This document shows positions 1-13,700 of a DNA stretch of 64,000 nucleotides, piece by piece (position 1 is the stretch's first letter; every line of letters begins with the position of its first letter). The position numbers and the translations under genes are program-made. The DNA is from Sipunculus nudus (lineage: Eukaryota; Annelida; Sipuncula; Golfingiida; Sipunculidae), in NCBI GenBank assembly GCA_026874595.1, contig CM049311.1:67586453-67650452 (forward strand). The letters are read 5' to 3'. The notes beneath the pieces are model-generated. The model saw nothing but the letters and a program-made list of their open reading frames with translations, was not told where the DNA came from and ran no database searches.

Positions 1-329
1 TCAATTCAAATATACCCTCACATTGACCTTGTTGACCTTTTAACTGTGAGTCCTGTTTATGGATTGACAGTGTATATATTTTTTAGAAAGAAGAACTTTT
101 CTCTGTTCAACTGAAAACAGTTGGGAGTTGTATTGTTATGCATGATGTCACCACGCAAAGACAATGTTAACTGAGAAACCACTCAAATTATTCTTTGATC
201 ACCTACTTAATAAATGGGGTACTCGAGGGGAAGTACTTAGAAGGACCATTTATTTTGCATTATAAACCTCTTGTTTTAATAATGGACAGAATCCTGATTA
301 TTTCATTTTCTTTTTTTTTTCGTATGCAG
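1..329 (+). other. upstream intron sequence
   Basis: No exon is supported. It ends in a poly-T tract and acceptor, as expected for the intron before the first exon in the window. Two TTGACCT-type hexamers near 23-40 resemble a motif at 52620. Confidence 0.6.
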
Positions 330-1713
330 GTGAAAAAGTGCAAGTATAACATTGTCCGAAATGGTGACATCAAGCACCTTTGCGATGATCAGTGCTTCAA
401 AGCGTTCCGTGCTAACCCATCATTTTACCTGAAGAATGAAAACAAGAATGTTGACAGTTCAAATGGTGCTGCTGAACCAGTTGAGACGGTGAATGTGGAA
501 CCCAGTCCCATGCAGCAGAAAGCAGTCAATATAGCACCAGTGCAAGTGCCCCCTGTTGGCAACACTCAAAGAGTGGCAGCACCTCCTATGCATCATCAGC
601 CAATAGCTCCCAGAACACCTGCTCAGTCAGGATTGCCCCAGGGGACCAAAGTTTGTGGGCAGTGCCAGGTTCTTAGCAGCCGCAGTAACAAGCGTTTCAT
701 TATCTGGAATGGTGTTAATTTCTGCGATGAGAAATGCCTTGCTTGCTATCAGACGCGGCACACGGGAAACTGTGAGGGGTGCAAAAAGATCCTCCCATCA
801 GGGACGTCAGCCAAGTTCTATTTACGGCAGGGGTCAGAGATGAAGCAGTTCTGCAATTCCACATGTCTGGATGATTACAAGAATCGCCTCAACATCCGCA
901 CTGTACCCTCCACTAAAACTTTCTCCAAGAAGGCCTGCTTCATGTGTAATAAAGACATCACCAGTGATAAAGATAGCTTTATGGCTCCAGTAGGCAAGGA
1001 ATCAAGCTTTGAAGAGTTCTGCTCCAGGGCCTGTATGCAACGGTGTGAAGCACGGGGAGGGAAGAAAGACGTCCAACTGAAGGAAGGTGCAAGCGTTGGT
1101 CAGATCGCTCCTTGTGCTATATGCAAAATGAACAAGCCTATCCGACACAAGGTTCTTGTTGGGCAGGTCTCGAGTCCTCTTTGTGGAGACCAGTGTCTAG
1201 CTGCTTTTAACATGGCACACAAAATTAATCCGACTTGCGACTACTGCACAAACACCATCAAGGGAACAACGAAACACAACATGACTTACGAAGGGCACAC
1301 AAAACTCTTCTGCGCAGCATCTTGCATGGTCAGCTTCAAGATGAAGAACATTAAGATGGTCTCCTGTGCCTGGTGCGGAACCAATAAATCCAACTTTGAT
1401 ATGATTGAGAGAGTGGATGCTAACAACAAGTTCCAGATGTTCTGCTCTTTGAATTGCCTCTCCCTGTATCGAGTGAACCTGCAAGCTACTTCCAACCAGA
1501 GCATCCGATGTGACCAATGTTCCAAGAACAAACCTGCCCAGTTCCACTTGACAATGAGTGATGCTTCTGTTCGTAACTTCTGTTCATATTCCTGTGTGGT
1601 GGATTTCCAAGCCCAGTTTTCTAGACCAGCAAAGGTTACTAATGCCCAGTCCCAAAACACCAATGCTAACAGACCAACTCGTCAGTCTTCAAGGACAAGA
1701 AACCAACAGAAAG
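330..1713 (+). CDS. ZMYM: ZMYM exon with MYM zinc finger array
   Basis: The exon follows a polypyrimidine tract and acceptor ending at 329 and starts in phase 0. The reading frame continues upstream to 195 only because the intron happens to be open; the T-rich tract at 301-329 marks the boundary. It encodes the second half of one MYM finger (HLCDDQC) and then seven full fingers of the form CxxC...FCxxxC, for example CGQC/FCDEKC, CEGC/FCNSTC, CFMC/FCSRAC, CAIC/LCGDQC, CDYC/FCAASC, CAWC/FCSLNC and CDQC/FCSYSC. MYM (TRASH-like) fingers bind zinc and mediate protein-protein contacts in ZMYM proteins. A Pro/Gln-rich spacer separates the first partial finger from the rest. The exon ends with an Arg/Ser-rich tail (RQSSRTRNQQK) before the donor AAAG|GTTTGT at 1714, phase 1. 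Confidence 0.93.
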
Positions 1714-4700
1714 GTTTGTCATTTTATTTAAGTTATTATTTACTTTTTTGTTTCTTGCAGAGTTCAAGAGCCCACAAACCCAAAAAATTAGATGATATAT
1801 GGATAATGAACGATGATATTGGAGATATAGTGGACAATATGTCAAGAGAAGACTTAAATGTGCCTGTGCCAAGGAGAAATGTAGCAAAGAGGGGTCGACC
1901 TTTCAAACGTGTTAGGGATGTATTTAGTGCCATAACTCATGAGGGTATTAAAGAAAGGACTTCTAGTGTAGACACATCAGAACCTGTGATAAAAAGGGGT
2001 AGGGGGCGGGGTCGAAGCAGAGGGAGGGTTTCAGGGGCCAGGTTATCAAACCAAAGTAGAGCACAAAATATACGGGGACCAAGAAGGCCACGGGGTCGAC
2101 CTCGTGGGAGTAGAGGTCAGGTCAGGTCAAGTCAGTCCAGAGGACGAACATTGCATCATGGGAGTGGGGTGCCAGGTGTTCTTGGATCACAGAAGTTTGG
2201 ACCGTATGGGTATGTGGTCTGCAGTGATAATGACAAAGGTGATGACATGCACAAACCTGAGACTAAAGATCAAGCATTGGCAGAACTAGCCAAGCAGAAT
2301 TTTCACACTGAATGGTCAGCAGGCACAGATGTCAGTAAAGAACCTGTAGACCCAGGCGGTGGAAGACTTTCTCCTTTCATTAAAGAAGATGAAATAAAAA
2401 CTCCTAGTCAAGATCTGATAATAGTAAAAACTGAAACAGAATTGCCAAGAGAAACCTCTCAAACAGACTATTTTGGGGAGGGTTCCTTCAGGGGGAGCAT
2501 GCAGAAAAGAGGCAGGGCAAGAGGTCGCCCCAGAGGTTCTAGGGCCCGGGGGTTCAGAGGGGCTGCTCAAAATGTTGTTAGGGAGGACTCAGGAATATGG
2601 GTTTGTGATGTTAACTTAGGTGCTCATGATAATAAAGTAGGAACAATGCTGGGTGAGGAAGCAGATTCTATTAGGAGATCCAGTAGACCCAGGAAGCCAA
2701 CTTTCAAAGGTAAGGCTCCTCATTTAAAACCCAGTGGTAATCTGAATACCAAAATTGTAATGGGCAGTAATTTCAAATGTTCAAAAAGATTTGAATTTTA
2801 TTTATGAAGCTATGAAAGTTTATTAAAAAAATTACAGATGTTTAAATGTCACCATATATTTTCAGGATACCTATGAATTAAGTGTTTACCAGTGCACATA
2901 AAGTACATTCAACAGTAAATTGTAAGCAACTTATGAGAAGAGCCAATTTACAATATGACATTTCAATGAGCAAATCAGTTTGTGAACCTTTTGCCAAGTG
3001 ATAAACAAATGACCCCACTGCATATTGATTAATGTGTACATACGTAATATTTTACTTTAAAATTGCTTCACTACCAGTGTACCTGTATCTGGCTTTTACC
3101 CAGTACCAATGAGGACACAGCAAATTAATGGCTACCAAATATTACATAAGTTCTGTCTCAGAAGGGTTCTCATCCTTATTATCCCTCGCAATGAAGGCCA
3201 CCAGACCCACTTCTTGAAAAAGATTATGACCAATTTGAAACCAAACCGTTTGATGGAAACCTTTTATATTTCACACAAGGCTCCCCTACCCAGGGATGAA
3301 GATCCTTGCTAAGGGTCAAAAGTCACAGCTGCCTTCCTGATTTTCACAGTGTAATACACCCAGTATACTTATGCGCCTGTGCGAGAGGATGCTCTGCTTT
3401 GCGTAGCCCTTGTTTATTCTTTATTATTTCTGTATGCCTGTTTGCTTATATAAGATTTCTCAACAGATTGCAAAAAAGTGATATAAGGCGGATATTTTGT
3501 GCTTGCAGTTCTTACATAGATAGCAGACTTGCGAGAGTCTGAATGTTTGTTTCCACCCTAGTTAATATATCTAGTGGTAAATTTTGTATATGGTATGTGA
3601 TGTAAACAAAAAAATCTTGTGCCATATATTACTAAATTCTAACAAGGTTAAAAATTTGTAATATTATGATTTGATATGAAAAGGTTTATTGTAATTGGTA
3701 TAAGCCATTTGGTTTTCTGTTTCAGTGTCAGCCAATCAGACACCAAACACTGTGCCTGTCATATCTAATGTGATGTCATTAGCTGGAGGTAAGTTACTGT
3801 AGACTCTGATGTAACTGAAACTGGCAAATCTGAGGATAAGCCAGACTGGGACCATGGGATACAAGACAGTAAATCACACATGTATGCATTGTATAACTTG
3901 CATTTTTATATACCCTGAATAACCACTAGGAGTTGAGACAAAAATTGAGAGTGAATGATTATATATTACTAAATGTTACCTGTAAATCAGAGATAGACAT
4001 CATAACAGTATTAGATCATATTATCTGCCTGCAGGGGACAAGAATTTCAACCTGTTGTCGGTGACCTTGTCAAATTATTAAGATGTAGCGCATATGTTAA
4101 ATAATCAATGCGATAATTGTTATACCAGGTCTAGTTTACAGCATGGAAAGAAAGTGAAAATGAAAGTTGCTCGAAACAATGAAAAAAATGAAAATCACAA
4201 AAAATTGCTTCATGAATATGGAGCCAACCAGAGTATAACAAAGCAGTATCTAAAATGTAAGCAGGAGCCCCGAAGTTCATTTGTTACAGAAAATATTTAC
4301 TGAATCACTGATAACCCAGAAATGCTGATAGTTCCACCTGAAACATTCCTTAATGTATGTACCTTTGCATCAGTACATATTGAATAATGTGTACCTACAG
4401 GCAGTTGGACAAACTACATACTTAAATAGGTCAGTGGATGTTGGGATAGAGAACCCTCCAAACATATCTAATTTAAATTGTGTTGATTTTCAGCACTGGC
4501 AGATATTAATGGTTTTAGGGAAAACTTTGGTATCAAAGTGGTGTATAATTGTCTGAAGCATAAATCATGTAGTGAGAGCAAATTTACCCAAGACTTTACT
4601 TTAAACAAAAATGGAAAATACTGAAAAAGGCGAATAGATTCTAAGTATTTTTAGAAGCCCTGTCTTGCTCTGTTTGCCATCACAAGGCCTGAAACAAGTA

Positions 4701-7700
4701 CTCTACATATTGTGCAAGTACTGACAAATGATCACCCTTCATCTACTAAGCACTCATACAGGGTTTCCAAAACCTTGTAAAACCATGAAAATATTTGAAA
4801 TAAGTGTTGGAATTGCTTAGAGGATCTGTTAACTGTTAACACCTTTAAAAGTGCTTGGAAAATTCAGATTTGTATTTTAATGTATTATTCCTTTCAGATG
4901 ATGGGGGGAGGACTAAGGCAAAAGGTACTAGTCCTGTGAAGGTAAAAATATGAAAAGCATTTTTGAAAATATACACAATGACACACATACTTTTTCTCTC
5001 CATCTGTTAATCAGATATAGCTCCTATTTTAATTTCCAGTTTTTAAATTTGTAACAATAATAATAAACATACATGTCTCTAACTTTTGTTGGTCATTAAG
5101 ATTAATTGGATTTAAAATGTGTAACAGTAATAAGTAAATATGTTTGTAACTTGTGTTTGTCAATGATTATAGTTAAGAATTATTTAAAATATTACATATG
5201 CTTAAATCTGTGGTACGATTCAATTTTATTTTAACTAACTCATTGTAAACAAAAACTCTTTGAACACTGTTACCTTCATTTATAAGTTTATTGCCATGAG
5301 GTACAATGTACATATCTTTGCAACAGGCATTGTCATTTTAATTGTAGCCGTCACCACATGTTATCATCCAGCACCCTGAGCCCAAGCAGGTGCGGAACAA
5401 GTCGTTACTGTGTAAACCTTACACACAAACCAAGGCCACAACATGCCGCCCACACATGGTAACAAAGGAAACTCAGACAGGTACACTGAATTTTATACTC
5501 TTATTTTACTGCTGTTAAATTAAACTCGTAATGGTAGTATAGGGATATGTGTTGCATCATTAGGTATTGGATCTTGACAGAATATTGAATATTGAGAAGA
5601 AATCAGATTTCAAATCCTTGTCATTCTCTTACAGATGAGGAGTACTCTGGTAAAAACAACATGTTTATTCCGGTTCCGGTACCTGTGTACATTCCTGTTC
5701 CCATGGCGATGTACTCAGTGCCAACACCGTACCCTCTGCCACTACCTGTGCCGGTGCCTGTGCCATGCTTCATTCCAACAACCAAGAAGTCTGCGGGAAG
5801 TATTCTTTCACACATTAAGGTAAGACTTGATCAGTCTTGTGTAACATAACACAGTTATATCAGTATTATTCACTCGGGACATTTATGTCCAAAGAGCCAG
5901 GAAAGACCTAGTCATAACCCCTAATTAGGATTATAGAGATAATCTAGAAAATTATTGGTTGAAACTTGCATCTTTGTAATTCAGAGCCCTTCTTGGGGAT
6001 CAGATTTTGGACATTTTAACCACTTTGGTAAATCTTTTTGATACTGTTGATGGTTAAATTCAAGAAAGAATCCCTTCTGGCCTGTATTGCCATCATTGAT
6101 CAGGAAATATGGGAGGGGAAACATTTAGTATTTGATATGTCGTCATCATCAGTCATCTGCATCTGTAGTCTTCTATGATATATCTTAGAAATGCATTAAC
6201 ATTTTAATGACTCAACATTTTTTCATATAATTTGAAATTTGAATTGTTTCTACCAATATTTCAGACAAATTCAAACTAGAGGTAAAAGTCAAATAGGCTG
6301 AAATGGAAATTTTTGTGAATCCCCTAACTTTCGAAGTATCCCATATTTTCCCCTCAAATTCAAAACACTTATTGTTTCAACCAAGTTCTTTGATAAGTTC
6401 CAAAACTGGTGACCTTGACCTGGATCTTCATGGTCAAATAAACCAGAACAGAAATTATTTGTGAATACTGTGACCTCTGAAGTAGTCCATTTTTTCCCCT
6501 CAAATTTGGGGATAGGAAACCCAGCGGGAGGGGTGACACATCTTTTTTTATTGCAAAAACAACCTCATTCTAGTTCAAGAGAGAATACCTGGTCTGTATT
6601 GTTAGCATTGATCAGGATATTCAAGAGAGAACCCCTGCTGTCCTGTATTTATTTTGTCAATCAGGACAGATTACTGACAGCTCACATTTATTGTTTTTAT
6701 CATTAAATGATCCTGGCTGATCCTTTTTGATTTTTTGTTGATCAGGAGATTCAGGAGAGGATCCCTGCTGATCCCTTTGAGGCTGAGCTGCTGATGATGG
6801 CAGAGGCTGTGGAGAAGGCTGACAAAGGATCCGGCGAGTCCAGCTCTGAGAGTGAGTCAGAGCTGTTGAAGGAACCTCAGGCCAAAAGTACAGGTCAGTT
6901 TCTCTTACAGCAAGTAATATGCCTTTTAGTACTGTTTGTTTAAGTACTATATCCTTTTTTATAAGAAAAAAAAAATTATTTATATGCCTTTTAAGTTTTA
7001 TCCAGCACAGGTCACTCCAGTCCTGTAGATATCATCCCGGAACTTTGTTTTCAAGTGTCAAATACTTTACCATTTAATATTGAATTTATATATATTTGTT
7101 CCTTATTTCTAATTTTGATAATTTTACCCTAAGTTCAATATGTTTTTCATAAGTACCAAGTGGCCACCTTGATAAGTTATGATGACAACAGTGACAAGTT
7201 CACCTGTGGTGAATGCATGGACTTGGGGTGTGTACAAAATTGGGACAGGACAATAATGTGTGTCTAAGGGTTGTATTTATAGGATTACCTCCTATGGTAT
7301 GGAAAAGTCCTAACATTATAGCATAAACTGTAGCACTTTTCTTTTTTAAGGTATTTCATACCATTTTAGGAAATGTTTTCTTAGTTAAAATTAAATGTGT
7401 GCAATATCAAAATAAAAGCGAGGTTTGCTGGTATCTACAACACTGACACTTTATACTTAATATAGTGCATTTTTATTCTATTATACTCAAAGGAGGTTAA
7501 CAATCATAACTGAGTTTCATAATCAACAGTGACAGAATGCAAAACAACTGAATTTTTTTACAGGAAGCCACACAGTGTGACCCAAGAAGGCATTGACTTC
7601 ATTTGTTAATTTTTTTGCTGTTGTATTTTATTATTTCTTTTGAAAAGTCACTTATTGCTATGACTTTTTTAGAGAATGGTACTGGTGGAAAATCTGACCT

Positions 7701-10700
7701 ATCGGAAGAGGACCTACTTCAGGCTGCTTTCCGATTGGCTGATGAAATGACAGCACCAGATTTAGAAATAACAAGACCTGCTAGTGTGAACCAGTCATTA
7801 GGAGAAACAGGTAGATAAGTTTTTCTTCAATAAATGTTTACAGATATTAGTAGTAGGAATTTATTGCTTAATCATATTTAATGATTGAAAGATAAAAACA
7901 ACAGATGATTGATTACTGTTCGGTTATTTTAGACATCATATAAATTAGCCTGAAGTAGAATTATAACTACACTTTTACTAACTATTACTATTACTAAGTA
8001 AATTTTTGTCGTACTTGTACATCATGCTGAAAGGTAAGGTACAGGCTGGGTTGTTTATACTTATGTGTTGAACAAGGATAATCTTTAATGATTTTCATTG
8101 TTTAATGCCTGTCTTTCTTATATTTGTGACAGAAATAGAATATTTATCGGGATAATATGAGTTTGTTTTGTGTATACACCATTGTAAATGTTTATGATAT
8201 CATGCAAAAATACAAGCCCTTAATCAATTATGGAAGATAATGACCAGTAATCAATAAATTGGCACACCATTAATATTTATTTTTTTCAGTGTCTAAACTA
8301 TTATCATTTCCAGTTATTACTTATATTTAATATTTTAGGTGTTGTTTATTAAGAAGAAGTTATTTAGTACTTGGATCACACACAAGGTGGCAGCTCCTCC
8401 AAGTGATTCCTAACATTTATGTGTGTTCCTGCAGCCTGCTGACACCTGAAATTCTACAAAACAGGTATCATATAATATAAAATAAAAATTATTGCAAAAT
8501 TAAGATAACTTCTGTTCATTTTTAGATGATTCAGTGTCTCAGGACAGCTTCAGCAGAACTGGAGGGACCAAAAGAAAACAGAAACGCAGCACTCGAAGCA
8601 GCAAGCGACTGAGGAAAGAGTCATCACCTCCACCACCGGTCCTTAAAGCAACCACCCCTCCAGCTCCACTTTCAGATGCAAATATGAACCTCAAATTTAC
8701 TTACGGTGTTAATGCATGGAAACACTGGGTGGTTCAGAAAAATGCTAACTTGGAACGAGCTGCAGCCATGGGAGGTGTCCACAAGCTGTTTAAGACTGAT
8801 ATCTTGCAGTGTTCAGCAGATGAATTGAATTATTCCTTGTGTCTCTTTGTGAAGGAAGTTCGGAAACCGAGTGGCGAGGAATACAATCCAGACAGCATTT
8901 ATTACTTGTGCTTAGGTGTGTTAACTACAGTTCTTTGGTTTTTCTATTTTAATGATACAATAGGAGAAAGCAGCAGGCTTTTGATTTAATTAATTAAGTT
9001 AATTAACCCTATTTTTTTACATTTATTATAGATTTCAGACAAATTCTGAAATTTTTTAAATTTTCATTGCAGCCCATATCGTATCCAGCTTTTGTTGTAT
9101 CTTTATTCAACAGTTCTTACAGTGAGATTTGTTCTAGGATAATGGGAGGCTTTAAAACTGAAAAAAAAACGTAATCTCTTTGACCTGAGAGAATCTAGCC
9201 ATATAAAGGTGTACTAGATGTCTGTTTCATGTATGCATTAATTAGTAAAGATAAAATTAACCAGTGCATTAGCCAATTGCAAATTATATATCTTAGTGTT
9301 TTTTTTTGCATCCATATATACCATGTAGTGCCTGTTTGTAAAAGAGTATATAGTTTCCAAATGTCTCTTGTTATTTTGCAGGGATACAACAGTATCTCTT
9401 TGAAAGTGGAAGAGTGGACAACATTTTCACAGATTTTTACTATGAAAAATTTACTGATTGTCTCAATGAGATCTTGCAACGTTTTGAAGTGCGGCTTAAC
9501 CCTGAAGGTAATATTGCCACTTTGACATCTCACACATTCTTACAAAATGCAGGGTAAGATGCATAGATAAGGTCATATCTGTTTTCATGATCATGCCCCT
9601 GGTCTGTAGGCATTAGTATATATAAACACCTTTTTCATGGATTTAAAGCTGGCCACACACTCAGTAATTTTTGTACAGCATCTTGCAGAACATGTTCATT
9701 TTGCTTTATGTCACAGATGTGTTTGGCAAAATGTTTCATGTTTTCTGTGTTCTGCAACTTGTTTCAAGAGATGGAGCATGTTCTGTTTTCATGCAACATG
9801 TTGGACAGTGTGAGGTTTCATTATCACATGTGAGTCTTAAGAACTGCAGCATTTGAGGTCAGGATAGTAGAGATGCCCAGGAAAGTAAAATTTGGATTCA
9901 TGACAGGGGGGTAATTTGAATGGAAAGTGGAATACTGGAAGACCATGGGTTACAATAACTCACCACATAACTGCAAAGTATCATTCTGTATAATTGTACA
10001 AAAATTCTGCAATTTGGCATTAATTTATTCTTTTTTCCTATTTTATTCCTGACAATTTGATACTTTTTGTGTGCAATATTTCATACTTTTTCCATATAAT
10101 TCACTGTGGCAGCACTGTAAATGGCAGTATGTATCAGGTGATACATTATAGCATCTGGCCTCATTCTTTCCCCAGATTGATATCCTCAGTCATCCGCCAA
10201 CCTCACTCTGCAAATAATTCTGTAGTCCATGTGCTGGTGACAGAGTGGGGCTATACTGTAAAAAGTCAGATGTTACCTCAGCAGGGGCGGATCCAGGTTT
10301 TAGGAAAAAGGGGTCTAACCAAGGTGGAACAATGAAAAACATAAAAAAAGATCCCCAGGTCCAGAAAAGCGGGCACCCAGGCTGCAAAATTTTGTTGAAA
10401 CCCTTAAAAAAAGGTTGCTTCATATGAAAAAGGGGGATAATCATATCATGTACCTTTACAGATGTATTAATAGCCATGCTGGTCATTGTATATAGAGATA
10501 GAACAATGATTCACAGAGGAGTCGGATAATTTTATCCACATAAAATCAAAAATGGCAGCACTGTTAATGGGTGTACTGTATGTGACTCTGTATTCATTAT
10601 TATGTATCAGATGATCCATTTAAGCATTATCTGGCCTTTTTTCACCTGATTTATTCCCATACTTAGTGATCATACTTTTCTGTGTATTTATGTTCTATCT

Positions 10701-13700
10701 CTAAACACCTTAACATGTATTGCTAATATCTCATTCTCTTCTTGATGCGGGTATTTTATCTTGATCTGACAGGGAACATAGTGTGCCGTATTGAAGAGGA
10801 ACATCTGTGGGAATGTCAGCAGCTGGGAGCTCACTCTCCGTATGTTCTCCTTAACACGCTGCTCTTCTTTAACACTAAAGAATACATGTTGAAGACCCCG
10901 CAGGACCACCAGAAGTTGTCGTTTACCCACATCCTGAAGCAATGGCGCAAAGGACCGAGCTCAAAGGGAGGTGGAAGAGTCGCTTACCTCAGATTTTTCC
11001 CATTTGGTGGACAAGGTGCGTGCGTAAACCAAGTTTTCATTGTATTTAAATTGTTATAAAACTGAGGGTTTGGATTGGTTCCCATGAAACGCTGCTTTAC
11101 TTTTGTTTTAAATTTAAATTAAAAAAAAAATAAGATTAGAAATTAGGGTCCTATGCTCAGGACTGATCCATGTAAAAGCAAACTTACTGCACTTTAAAAA
11201 AACTTTTATTACAAGTTAAATTTAAATATATCAGTATCATATAATTAACTTGTAATTTTATGTTATAATTAAAATGAATATATTTTATAGTATTTGGAGC
11301 TTTGTAAGAAAAAAATTAGTTTGACAGGTTTGTAAAGGGGGATGGGTTAATAATTGCTCCAAGCCCCATCTAGATCAAGCTCTGGTTCCATATAATATAT
11401 CTTGAAACCTTCAGATTAATATTATATCATTGTTTTGAAATCTTCATTTAGTTTAAAGCACCGCCTTTAGATCAAGGTTCTAACTAATCTTTTAAACAGC
11501 AGATAAGAGGAAGAGAGAGGATGTTCAGCCGTATGAGCAGGGTGAGAATACCGGTAACCCTCTACGCTGTCCGGTCAAGCTGTACGAATTCTACCTGTCT
11601 AAGTGGTAAGTGCCAATTTTCCTTGTAAATGTTACAATTCAACAGGTTAAGATTCAGGTCTTAGAGATTAATCACTTTTGACTGACCTGTTGTCTCTTGC
11701 CCTTACTGTCATCTTATTTTGGCTACCATCAGGTAATGGGAAGACTTTTACCCTGCCCTGTATGTCCATTACAGTTACAGACCAGTATTCTGCATATTTT
11801 CAGTTGTTATTTTAAAGCACTTCGAAAAAAATGGTCATTTCTTGTTAGATTTTCATGCATACTGTCTTTTCATAATCATGGTATATTTGTGTGAAGAAAA
11901 CATGAAAACCATATATATAATATATAATATTATTACCACAGATATGTCAAACAACGTGCCTATAAGCAACATATCATGCAGTTTAGTTAAAAGATTGGCC
12001 TGTAGATGTCTCTTTTTTATCATGCCTACAGAGCTGAACTAATGAAAACATCTGAGGCCAGACTTCTTTGGATGCCAGAATCTGAGATGTTAACACTTTA
12101 TATCAGGAAGGATCATATTTTCACTTTCTATGAGTCAAGTGCTGCTGTTTTCACTGCAAAATTGAGCTTTAAGAATATGATATAAATGAATCTTTAACAG
12201 TTTTATGTCATTCTGGGAATGCAATTTTTAGAAGTTATGAAAAGTGAACACATCATACAAAAATATAAGTAATAAATAGAAATAATTAAAAAAATCAGGA
12301 GTGATCACTGCAGCAGGTTTACAAGATAGGCTTGTAATAAGCAACATAAGAACTTTTAGTAAGCGGCGTGAAGAATTACAACCACACACATGCTGTATAG
12401 GTATAGATCTGTCCGCCAAATTGACAGGTTTCTGTAAAACATACCACTTTACACTGGTAATTGTATCCCCAGACAAAGTCGGGATAATATGCTTTCACGA
12501 CTGTCCCCCCTCCGCTGTCGCCACAGAAAAACCTTGTGAGCGGGATAACTAAAAAAATATTTCACTGATCTATTTCAAACTTGACATTTGTATAGATATA
12601 GGTAAGGGGATGAAGCCTATTTAAAATTGGGTCATGACCTATACTAGGAGAGTGACCTTTATCTTGCTGAAAATAACACAAATTCTTAAATATCTCAAGT
12701 AAGCTTCCATGGACTGTTCCAAAAATCAAGGTGACCGAAGATCTTGGATAGCCTTGTGATATACCGGAAACTGGTGGCACGACCTATTATCCTTTTCTTG
12801 TTTTTACGCCTTTTAATACCCCCATAATTGCCACTTGACAGTACTGTAAGCATTATAAGTCAAAAACTAATGGACAGATTTCTTTCATATTATGCACATG
12901 TAGAGAGATGGGTTATGGGATGAGGTCTATTTACATTTGGGTCATGACCTTTACCATGAGAGTGGCCTTGACCTTTAATGTGTCCATATTTGGTGAAAAT
13001 CACACACCTCTAATGATATCTCCAGTGTTGATAGCCATATGGATTTCAAACGTGACTTATGTATGGCCCACCACTAAAGTAAGAACCCTATAGGTTCTAG
13101 GGTCATGAGGTCAAAGGTCAAGGTCACTGGTGTGATTTGCCAAAAGGTCAAGGTCAAAGGACAAACATCTTCAAAAAGATTGTGGATTGATAGATGGAAG
13201 AAACAATAATTGCTTGCCATGTGTCAGTATATGATGCTAAAAATGGGGGCCTATTCTTAAAGGGTGGGGGCGACTATGTCTTGGGATACTCTGGCATCTG
13301 CGGTGCCAAGAAATGTCTAGTTAAAAAAAATAGTGCATGCCTTTTTATTATGTTAATCCAATTTTTATTTGCACAAGTGTTATGTATTCATTAATGTAAC
13401 AAATTACCGCACTTCAGAAAACACGTTGGCCACTTTGTGCAGAGAACTTGGAAAATGATTAATAAACCAATAAGATGAGAGAAGAGGCAGTGCCATGTGG
13501 CTGTGTAAATTAAAACTGTCAACTGTAATTATACCTGTGAAGCTGACAGACTGAGTTTGGTGTGCATTTGATTTGTCTATTAATCATGTATGTCTCAATA
13601 TTACCAGCCTCTTCAACTGATTGTTGTGAGTAGCTGGAAGTAATTTAGTTAATTTGATTGATGAGGTCCACAGACTTACCATTGGTCGTCGGCTTTTAAT

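Larger units (their letters stand above)
3789..11499 (+). other. introns between ZMYM exons 2 and 11
   Basis: Introns from about 0.15 to 1.3 kb. Most hold only AT-rich sequence. The intron 9508-10772 carries a truncated repeat starting CAGGGGCGGATCC at 10282, and a weak direct repeat (about 10100 and 10555, GGCAGCACTGT...TATCAG). The 5820-6745 intron contains partial duplications of the sequence preceding exon 6 (GATCAGGA... near 6610, 6660 and 6745). Confidence 0.6.

Noticed and set aside
195-329. Upstream extension of the open frame from ATG 195
   Set aside because: The sequence is AT-rich with a poly-T tract and acceptor just before 330, and the first finger is cut in half there. It is intron that happens to be open.
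4094-4303. 69-codon lysine-rich open frame in the intron after exon 2
   Set aside because: The frame between exons 3788 and 4898 joins without it, and no matching splice sites were seen.
5621-5815. Open frame on the minus strand, Gly/Thr-rich
   Set aside because: Shadow of the Pro/Val codons in ZMYM exon 5.
9640-9860. Possible inverted-repeat element (CCACACACT ... AGTGTGAGG)
   Set aside because: Only short weak end similarity, with no flank duplication or second copy.
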